NCBI GenBank assembly: GCA_002327885.1
Contig: DCUS01000146.1
Coordinates: 3,215-11,662, forward strand
DNA: 8,448 nucleotides
Source of the DNA: Syntrophaceae bacterium UBA2208
GTDB taxonomy: Bacteria; Desulfobacterota; BSN033; UBA1163
Reading direction: 5' to 3'
Below the pieces are notes generated by a model. It did no database searches, was not told the DNA's origin, and was given only the letters and a program-made list of their open reading frames with translations. A program made the position numbers and the translations under genes. Positions 1-5,425 of the stretch are shown piece by piece (position 1 is the first letter of the stretch; every line of letters begins with the position of its first letter).

Positions 1-75
1 AAAAAAATATTTTATTGAAAAAATCGGTAAAAAATGATAAGAATTCTATACTCAAATGGATGGGGGAGGGCTTCG

Positions 76-2265
76 GTGAAAAAATTCAAAAATCCTTTTT
101 CTATCGATGGATTTAAAAATCTTTTTCGTACCGAGAACTTAAAAGAGGTTTATCAATTAATCAAAGCTTTTTGGTTTGATGTTTTTTCAAGTTTTAAAAA
201 AGGAGCCCAGGAACACACCAGGGCCATAAAGACCTCTCTTATCATTTGCGCCATTGCGTTCTTTATTCTCTCCTTGGCTCTTCTTAAATTCACGGAAAGC
301 TCTACCTTTTGCGGCCTCTGCCACCAGATGGATGGCTATATGGAGTCGTGGAGAGCTTCCACCCATCGGCATGTCGGCTGTACGAAATGTCATTATGAGC
401 CTGGATTTTTAAATCATATGAGAGGCAAATGGGTGGATGGCCAGGTATCGCTGGCTTACTTCCTCTCCGGGAAGAGCCCGAGCAAGCCCCATGCGGAGAT
501 TAGCGATCTGGCTTGTCTCCAAAAAGGCTGCCATAAGATCGAAGACCTCCAGGGAGATATGATCTATAAGAATGTGGCCTTTTCACATGGGAACCATTTA
601 GGTGAGTTAAGAAGGGGGATGAAACTTCGATGTACAAGCTGCCATGCCCAATTGGTTCAAGGAGCACATCTCACCGTTCATGAGATCAATTGCTTCATCT
701 GCCACTATTATAAGGCTGGCCCGAAAGGGGAAGAGGAGTGCATTTCGTGCGCCGTCGGGGGTTGTACCTCCTGTCATGTCGAGCCTAAAGGGGACATCAA
801 AGTCAAGGGCTGGAACTTCAATCACCAAAAGTACATAGCGCGGGGAGTCTCCTGTGAAAAGTGCCATATCAATGTCGTTCAAGGGGACGCCCATGTGCCT
901 GAAGGAAAATGTGTTCAGTGCCACAATGAACCTGCAATACTGACGACAAAGTATACCCCTCAGTTCATGCATAAGAATCATGTCACCGATCATAAGATTG
1001 AGTGTGCAGATTGCCACTCTCAGATTCGGCATGAGATTGGGTCGATTCTCACTTTTGCTCATTCCCCGAGTGTTTGTGATCGGTGTCACAGCAAAGAGAT
1101 GCATCTCACCCCGAGGGAACTATACCGCGGGAGTGGAGGGATTGGAATCCCGGACTCCCCCAGCCTGATGTTTACGGCCAATGTTGATTGTATCGCTTGC
1201 CATCGAAGAAGTGAAGAGAGCAAAGCGGCACTCCATACGACAAAGTATGTCGAAAGGGCGATTGGCGAAGCCTGTGTGGATTGCCATGGGGAGGGATTCG
1301 ATGATGCCTTAAAGGAATGGAAGGTTCTCCTCTCGAAAGCGGAGAACGAAACTAACCAGCGGATTTTCAATGTTCAGAAAATCTTATTCGATGCCGAAAA
1401 GACCATGGGGGTCTCTTCCGATTTTAAAAAAGCTCAGAACCTCTTGAATGAAGCCCGCCACAATTACAGCTTTGTCCTTCTGGGCAAGGGGGTTCACAAT
1501 ATCGAATATTCCTTCAAACTCCTCAATGCGGCGAATAACAAAACGGAACAAGCCTTAGGGATTCTCGATAAGGGTTATAAACCACAGGAATTTAAAACTA
1601 AGATAACCTGTACCACCCTCTGTCATATTGGAATTGAGAGACGCACCGTTCCTTTCAATGACATCAAGTTTTCCCATGAAACCCATGTCATGGGAAACGG
1701 GCTCAAGTGCTCAGACTGCCACTCTCCTCGTGAGAATCACGGGAAAACCTTTCAGAAGAATTGTGCAGAGTGCCATCATGGGAAGAAGATCAAGAAAGTC
1801 AAGTGTGAGGACTGCCATGTGAACGTCAAAAAACTGGTTCAGGGAAAAGGAGGAATCGGCGTTAAGGAAAGGCCGAGCAGTAAATTGGATGTCGTCGAAT
1901 GTATCGATTGCCATCGCGGTGTGCCTGAAAAAAAGAAGGATACGTTTGATGCGATTAAGAAACGTTGTATCGAATGTCATGACCAGAGTTATGGAGAAAT
2001 GGCGGACCGATGGAAAAAAACCCCGGAAGGATTATTAAAAAAAGTGGCCCCCAAAATCGATCAGGTGAGAAAGGAGATCGGAAAAATTGAACTCCGTGGA
2101 GGCCACACCTTTGTCTATCGAAAATTATTTGGAGAGGCGGAATTTAATTATAATTTAGCTACAAAGGGAAATGGTGTTCACAATCTGGAGTATATTGAGG
2201 AGTTATTAGAATTTTCCAATAACCGGCTGGATGAAGCCATTAAACTATTGTCCCAAAGAAAGTAG
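76..2265 (+). CDS. Membrane-anchored multihaem (18 haem motifs) cytochrome c, NapC/NrfH-like N-terminus
   Basis: Probable quinol-linked electron-transfer protein of the periplasmic face of the inner membrane. Residue numbers count from the GTG at 76, giving 729 aa. A short basic cytoplasmic N-terminus precedes one membrane anchor (about 54-72). Next comes a NapC/NrfH-like pair, CGLCH (79) followed by QM, and CTKCH (102). Sixteen CXXCH motifs are visible, plus CX4CH (147) and CX3CH (512), making 18 candidate haem sites. Several are preceded by HxxxH-like histidines (for example FMHKNH, FSHETH), as in bis-His haem proteins. Residues 279-500 and 512-729 look like tandem copies of one module, each ending in a haem-free helical stretch with GVHN(I/L)EY. 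The GTG is chosen because GGGAGGG lies 6 bases upstream; the in-frame ATG at 34 has no Shine-Dalgarno. A TATACT at 47-52 could be a -10 box, which also favours the later start. The exact redox partner and terminal acceptor are unknown. Confidence 0.92.
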   Translation: MKKFKNPFSIDGFKNLFRTENLKEVYQLIKAFWFDVFSSFKKGAQEHTRAIKTSLIICAIAFFILSLALLKFTESSTFCGLCHQMDGYMESWRASTHRHVGCTKCHYEPGFLNHMRGKWVDGQVSLAYFLSGKSPSKPHAEISDLACLQKGCHKIEDLQGDMIYKNVAFSHGNHLGELRRGMKLRCTSCHAQLVQGAHLTVHEINCFICHYYKAGPKGEEECISCAVGGCTSCHVEPKGDIKVKGWNFNHQKYIARGVSCEKCHINVVQGDAHVPEGKCVQCHNEPAILTTKYTPQFMHKNHVTDHKIECADCHSQIRHEIGSILTFAHSPSVCDRCHSKEMHLTPRELYRGSGGIGIPDSPSLMFTANVDCIACHRRSEESKAALHTTKYVERAIGEACVDCHGEGFDDALKEWKVLLSKAENETNQRIFNVQKILFDAEKTMGVSSDFKKAQNLLNEARHNYSFVLLGKGVHNIEYSFKLLNAANNKTEQALGILDKGYKPQEFKTKITCTTLCHIGIERRTVPFNDIKFSHETHVMGNGLKCSDCHSPRENHGKTFQKNCAECHHGKKIKKVKCEDCHVNVKKLVQGKGGIGVKERPSSKLDVVECIDCHRGVPEKKKDTFDAIKKRCIECHDQSYGEMADRWKKTPEGLLKKVAPKIDQVRKEIGKIELRGGHTFVYRKLFGEAEFNYNLATKGNGVHNLEYIEELLEFSNNRLDEAIKLLSQRK

Positions 2266-2358
2266 CTTTATTTCTCCTCGTAAGACCCCATTCCAGTGAG
2301 GATAATTTTCTTCAGAGCAAATTAGATTTGAGCAAAATTAAATGAAACCAAAGAAGGC

Positions 2359-2387
2359 TTGACAAGTGAATTAAAATTTAATAAATT
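2359..2387 (+). promoter_or_regulatory. Sigma70-type promoter of rex
   Basis: A perfect TTGACA -35 box (2359-2364) is followed by 17 bases and TAAATT (2382-2387, 4 of 6 matches to TATAAT) in a very A/T-rich stretch. Transcription would begin near 2394, inside the operator described next. The longest open frame for Rex begins with a TTG that is part of this -35 box, so that upstream start cannot be the real one. Confidence 0.65.
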
Positions 2388-2415
2388 TTTCACAATATAT
2401 GTGAAAGGAGTCACA
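2388..2415 (+). promoter_or_regulatory. Probable Rex operator (autoregulation), overlapping the rex ribosome binding site
   Basis: TGTGA (2400-2404), six bases, then TCACA (2411-2415) form a palindrome with the half-site words and spacing of the known Rex operator core (TTGTGA-N6-TCACAA). An additional inverted word, TTTCACA (2388-2394), pairs with TGTGAAA (2400-2406) across 5 bases, so three half-sites lie in a row. The site begins immediately after the predicted -10 box and covers the Shine-Dalgarno. Bound Rex would therefore block transcription start, as expected for autoregulation. The palindromes are seen in the sequence; binding is inferred. Confidence 0.6.
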
Positions 2416-2418
2416 AAA

Positions 2419-3075
2419 TTGAAGTATCAAAAAATCCCTGAGGCAACGATCAGAAGATTATCGAGGTATTCAAGATGCCTGGAAGAGATGGAGGAAAATG
2501 GAGAAAAAGTTGTTTCCTCTGCTCAATTAGCCAATAAATGCATTGTGAACGCAGCTCAGGTGAGGAAAGATCTTGCCTATTTTGGAGAATTCGGGATTCG
2601 GGGCGTGGGTTATTATGTAAGAGATTTGCTTAATAATATCAAGAAGATATTGGGGCTAAACAAGGAATGGAGAATGGCATTGATCGGCGTTGGGAATTTA
2701 GGATCATCTCTTCTGTCTTATTTCCAACTCATGACGACTCAGGATTATTTAAAGCAGAATTATAAAGTTGTTGCGTCATTCGATATCGATCCTCCAAAAG
2801 TGATCGGAAGAGTCTCGGAAAAACTTGGCAAGCCAGTAGAAGTCTTTCATATCAACAAAATTAAAGAAGTGGTCAAAGAGAGAAGGATTGAGATTGGACT
2901 GATCACAACCCCTCCTTCAGAGGCTCAGAGCGTAGCCGACCTGTTGGTGGAGGCAGAGGTAAAAGGGATTCTCAACTTTGCCCCAGCGCAGATTATCGTT
3001 CCCGAGGGGTTTGAGGTGAAGGATGTTTTTTTTACCACCATCTTAGATAATTTAGCTTACCTTTTATCAAACTGA
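2419..3075 (+). CDS. rex: Redox-sensing transcriptional repressor Rex
   Basis: Cytoplasmic dimeric repressor. In the Rex family, NADH binding releases it from operators that control respiratory and fermentative genes when the NADH/NAD+ ratio rises. From the TTG start the protein is 218 aa, close to the family's usual 205-215. It opens with KYQKIPEATIRRL, the typical Rex N-terminus. The winged-helix recognition segment QVRKDLAYFGEFG is at about 47-59, followed by RGVGY. A Rossmann domain follows with GVGNLG (90-95), an acidic FDID (121-124) at the end of the second strand, the conserved LNFAP (185-189) and the C-terminal helix FFTTILDNLAYLL (204-216) that swaps between subunits. TTG is chosen because AAAGGAG lies 8 bases upstream and because homologues start here; the in-frame GTG at 2401 lacks a Shine-Dalgarno. 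The cytochrome gene upstream ends 153 bases away, and rex has its own promoter. Identification is secure. Confidence 0.97.
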   Translation: MKYQKIPEATIRRLSRYSRCLEEMEENGEKVVSSAQLANKCIVNAAQVRKDLAYFGEFGIRGVGYYVRDLLNNIKKILGLNKEWRMALIGVGNLGSSLLSYFQLMTTQDYLKQNYKVVASFDIDPPKVIGRVSEKLGKPVEVFHINKIKEVVKERRIEIGLITTPPSEAQSVADLLVEAEVKGILNFAPAQIIVPEGFEVKDVFFTTILDNLAYLLSN

Positions 3076-3155
3076 GGTTGATTCCTAAAAAAATAGAATT
3101 CTTTATTTCCCCCTTCTTTGTATCGTTTAGATCTTTTTTACTTCGAGGAAAGTGC

Positions 3156-3172
3156 AATCTGGCTCCCAGATT
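3156..3172 (+). other. Perfect 7-bp hairpin with 3-base loop downstream of rex
   Basis: AATCTGG, loop CTC, CCAGATT. The stem is perfect but no T-run follows on the plus strand, so it is not a classical intrinsic terminator. It lies 80 bases after the rex stop and could slow transcription or protect the rex mRNA 3' end. The structure is seen; the role is unknown. Confidence 0.35.
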
Positions 3173-3217
3173 TGAGGTGGTTTACTAAGGAGTCCATAAT
3201 TGTGAAGGCATCTTCAT

Positions 3218-3258
3218 AAAATCTCCCCCCACTCCTCTTTGCCAAAGGGGGGAAATTT
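3218..3258. repeat. C6/G6 palindromic element, REP-like
   Basis: The left arm AAATCTCCCCCC (3219-3230) and right arm GGGGGGAAATTT (3247-3258) are inverted copies with one mismatch in 12. Inside, CCTCTTT (3234-3240) can instead pair with AAAGGGG (3244-3250), so two mutually exclusive stems are possible. This resembles the interspersed C-run/G-run palindromes common between genes in Desulfobacterota and related genomes. Only one copy is visible in this window, so repeat status is inferred from its form. It could also act as a terminator or transcription barrier downstream of rex. Confidence 0.5.
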
Positions 3259-3309
3259 ATCCATTCAATATGGGCTGATTAATAAAAGATTTGCCTAATC
3301 GGAATTCAA

Positions 3310-3338
3310 TTGACTCAACGTTAAAAACGACCTATATA
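3310..3338 (+). promoter_or_regulatory. Sigma70-type promoter of the aminotransferase gene
   Basis: TTGACT (3310-3315, 5 of 6 matches to the -35 consensus), a 17-base spacer and TATATA (3333-3338). TATATT two bases further on (3335-3340) is an alternative -10. This would give a leader of roughly 40 bases before the ATG at 3388 and indicates that the gene is transcribed separately from rex. Confidence 0.55.
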
Positions 3339-3387
3339 TTAAAATATGTTTTTTTATTCCGGGTGATAAAGGGATGGAGAAAAAAAT

Positions 3388-4767
3388 ATGAAGAAGAGAA
3401 AATATTCATCTCCCTCTATTTTGACGAGGCTTCCCGGACCCGAAGCAAAAAAGGTTTTGAGGAAGGATCAAAAATTCGTCTCCCAATCTTACACGCGTGT
3501 GTACCCTCTTGTCGTTAAAAAAGCCAGAGGGATATGGGTAGAGGATGTCGACGGGAATCAATTCCTCGATTTTACCTCAGGGATTGCTGTCTGTAATACG
3601 GGCCATTGCCATCCGAGAGTGGTGGAGGCGATCCGTCGCCAGGCAGAGAAACTCATTCATATGTCTGGCAGTGATTTCTATTATAGTCTCCAATCGAGCC
3701 TTGCTGCCAAACTCTCAGAGATCACCCCGGGAACCAAGGAAAAGAGGGTCTTCTTTGGTAATTCCGGTGCGGAAGCGATTGAAGCAGCGCTCAAACTGGC
3801 GCGTTATCATACCAAACGACCTCGAATTTTGGCTTTTCTTGGAGCTTTTCATGGGCGTACCATGGGCGCCCTTTCTTTGACCGCCAGCAAAGTAATCCAC
3901 GAAAGGGGGTTTTCCCCACTCGTCCCCGGGGTGACGCATGTCCCTTATGCCTATTGTTATCGCTGCCCTTATCATCATCGGGAATATCCTGGTTGCAGTA
4001 TTGCCTGTGTGGATTGGATTCGTGAGGACCTCTTCAAACGAAGCATTCCTCCTGAGGAAGTAGCGGCAATCTTCGTTGAACCCATTCAGGGCGAAGGGGG
4101 CTATGTGGTGCCTCCGCCAGAATTTCATCAAAAACTTTACGAATTGGCAAAGGAGTTCGGGATCCTCTTTGTGGATGATGAGGTCCAGAGTGGCATGGGG
4201 AGGACAGGGAAGATGATGGCCATTGAGCACTGGGGAGTGGTTCCGGATATCATCGCCTTGGCAAAGGGAGTGGCTTCAGGGATGCCCCTGGGAGCCACGG
4301 TTTCCCAGAGCGAGGTGATGGACTGGGTCCCTGGTTCCCATGCCAGCACCTTTGGCGGAAATCCCATCAGTTGCCGAGCTGCACTCACGACCATTGAACT
4401 TCTTGAGGAAGGACTGATTAAAAATGCTGAACGCATTGGAGCCTATCTCCTCGGGAAGCTGAACGAACTTCAGAAACGATTCCATCTGATCGGCGATGTG
4501 AGAGGAAAGGGTTTGATGATCGGAATAGAATTGGTCAAAGACCCGGAGACGAAAGAAAAGGCGATCGAGGAAAGAAGGAAAGTCATTCAGGCCTGTTTTG
4601 AGAAGGGCCTTCTCATTTTAGGGTGCGGAGAGAATGTGGTTCGTTTCATCCCGCCCCTGATCATCACGAAGAGAGAGGCGGATACCGCTCTCACAATCTT
4701 CGAGGAGGTGTTGAAGAAAGTTGAGAAGACACTCAAAAATCGTATTGTCATCCCGAAGAAAAAATGA
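3388..4767 (+). CDS. Class III PLP-dependent aminotransferase (4-aminobutyrate/acetylornithine aminotransferase-like)
   Basis: Cytoplasmic fold-type I PLP enzyme, 459 aa, a normal family length. It would move an amino group, typically from an omega-amine or omega-amino acid, to 2-oxoglutarate or pyruvate. Visible landmarks are the phosphate-binding GNSGAEA (124-130), FHGRT (154-158), GEGG (235-238), DEVQSGMGRTG with D264 expected to pair with the pyridine nitrogen, the Schiff-base lysine K293 in LAKGVASG, and TFGGNP (321-326). The N-terminal PGPEAK...SYTRVYPLVV pattern matches the archaeal-type 4-aminobutyrate/ornithine aminotransferase branch. Unusual is a four-cysteine cluster, C190-x2-C193-x9-C203-x3-C207. 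GGAGA lies 7 bases before the ATG. The gene stands alone under its own promoter and converges on the hydrolase operon. Substrate cannot be fixed: GABA, beta-alanine, ornithine and even amino-acid racemase activity are all known in this broad branch. Confidence 0.92.
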   Translation: MKKRKYSSPSILTRLPGPEAKKVLRKDQKFVSQSYTRVYPLVVKKARGIWVEDVDGNQFLDFTSGIAVCNTGHCHPRVVEAIRRQAEKLIHMSGSDFYYSLQSSLAAKLSEITPGTKEKRVFFGNSGAEAIEAALKLARYHTKRPRILAFLGAFHGRTMGALSLTASKVIHERGFSPLVPGVTHVPYAYCYRCPYHHREYPGCSIACVDWIREDLFKRSIPPEEVAAIFVEPIQGEGGYVVPPPEFHQKLYELAKEFGILFVDDEVQSGMGRTGKMMAIEHWGVVPDIIALAKGVASGMPLGATVSQSEVMDWVPGSHASTFGGNPISCRAALTTIELLEEGLIKNAERIGAYLLGKLNELQKRFHLIGDVRGKGLMIGIELVKDPETKEKAIEERRKVIQACFEKGLLILGCGENVVRFIPPLIITKREADTALTIFEEVLKKVEKTLKNRIVIPKKK

Positions 4768-4788
4768 TGAAGGGTAAGGAACGAAGGA

Positions 4789-4802
4789 TCACACTTTTGT
4801 GA
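4789..4802 (+). terminator. Weak hairpin between convergent genes
   Basis: TCACA, loop CTTT, TGTGA, followed by GTATTTTGG. It sits 21 bases after the aminotransferase stop and 14 bases before the end of the convergent hydrolase gene. The stem is only 5 bp and the T-tract is short, so this is at best a weak terminator; the 49-base gap offers no better candidate. Confidence 0.25.
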
Positions 4803-4816
4803 GTATTTTGGATATC

Positions 4817-5425
4817 TCACATCGACTTTAACATTTGGATCAATTCCTCACAGGTCATCAGGGTGGCGAAGCCGTAGCCCAAATTCTTCAAGGTGGCGAG
4901 ATGGTGCTCCTCCTTTCCAGTGGCTGTCCCATCGATCAGAAAAAAGACTCTGTAATCTCTCATAAAGGCATCCCGCGCCGTGGTCTCACAACAAAGGTTT
5001 GTCATCACTCCAGAGATGATTAGTTCCTGGATTTCTTTCGATTGGAGGATTGACTCCAGTTGGGTCTCGTAGAAAGCGCTGTAGCGATTCTTAGGAAGGA
5101 TGGTATCTTTTGTATCGATCTTTATCTCTGGAAGAAATTCCCAATCCTTTGTTCCACGGAGGATCACCTCGCCCCACCACTGCCCAAGGGCTCCACTATC
5201 CGAGGATGGATCGGTGTGGCCATGCTGTGTGAAGACGATCGGAATATTTTTTTGTCTGCAGGCTTGAATCACTCCTGAAATATTTTCCAAGACAGGTTGA
5301 ATCATTCGTTGAAAATAGTTCTGCATATCAATGACGAGGAGGGCAGCATGCTTCGGATTGATGGCGACCTTCCTCTGTCGGTAAGGTTGCAATTCCTTCA
5401 AAATATTTTGGAGATGGAGTTTCAT
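4817..5425 (-). CDS. Isochorismatase-family cysteine hydrolase
   Basis: Cytoplasmic alpha/beta hydrolase of the isochorismatase/nicotinamidase/N-carbamoylsarcosine amidase superfamily, 202 aa, a typical length. The catalytic triad is readable: D33 in LLVIDMQN, K112 in LPKNRYSAF and C145 in SGVMTNLCCETTARDAF. The V140-M141 bond is where family members have the cis peptide. A second cysteine, C146, directly follows the nucleophile. The WW at 83-84 and the region 65-100 form the substrate lid and do not match nicotinamidase metal-site motifs that I recognise, so an amidase acting on a small amide or ureido compound is likelier than isochorismatase or nicotinamidase. Its ATG overlaps the stop of the upstream M20 gene (ATGA) and no good Shine-Dalgarno precedes it, so translation is probably coupled. 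Family assignment is firm; substrate is unknown. Confidence 0.93.
   Translation of the reverse strand: MKLHLQNILKELQPYRQRKVAINPKHAALLVIDMQNYFQRMIQPVLENISGVIQACRQKNIPIVFTQHGHTDPSSDSGALGQWWGEVILRGTKDWEFLPEIKIDTKDTILPKNRYSAFYETQLESILQSKEIQELIISGVMTNLCCETTARDAFMRDYRVFFLIDGTATGKEEHHLATLKNLGYGFATLMTCEELIQMLKSM

Larger units (their letters stand above)
3076..3387. other. Gene-free region between rex and the aminotransferase
   Basis: No convincing coding sequence is present on either strand. The stretch holds a 7-bp hairpin (3156-3172), a C6/G6 palindromic element (3218-3258) and a promoter for the aminotransferase gene (3310-3338), each listed separately. The remainder is A/T-rich with no recognisable RNA gene. 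Confidence 0.7.

Noticed and set aside
34..75. ATG at 34 as start of the cytochrome
   Set aside because: It has no Shine-Dalgarno upstream, whereas the in-frame GTG at 76 is preceded by GGGAGGG at 6 bases; the additional 14 residues show no conserved feature.
607..1104. Minus-strand open frame of 165 codons inside the cytochrome gene
   Set aside because: It is antisense to a clear multihaem protein and shows no recognisable domain; it is a shadow of the cytochrome reading frame.
2275..2302. Hairpin TCCTC/GAGGA after the cytochrome stop, followed by a T-rich stretch
   Set aside because: The stem is only 5 bp with an 18-base loop, too weak to call a terminator.
3200..3219. TTGTGAA...TTCATAA as a second Rex operator upstream of the aminotransferase
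   Set aside because: The inverted words match at 6 of 7 positions, but the spacing between the TGTGA and TCATA cores is 8 instead of 6, one key base is changed, and the site is about 90 bases upstream of the predicted -35 box.
3291..3518. Open frame of 75 codons overlapping the start of the aminotransferase
   Set aside because: It covers the predicted promoter and runs out of frame into the aminotransferase; there is no domain or ribosome binding site support.
3715..4230. Minus-strand open frame of 171 codons inside the aminotransferase gene
   Set aside because: It is antisense to conserved catalytic motifs and has no family resemblance; it is a shadow.
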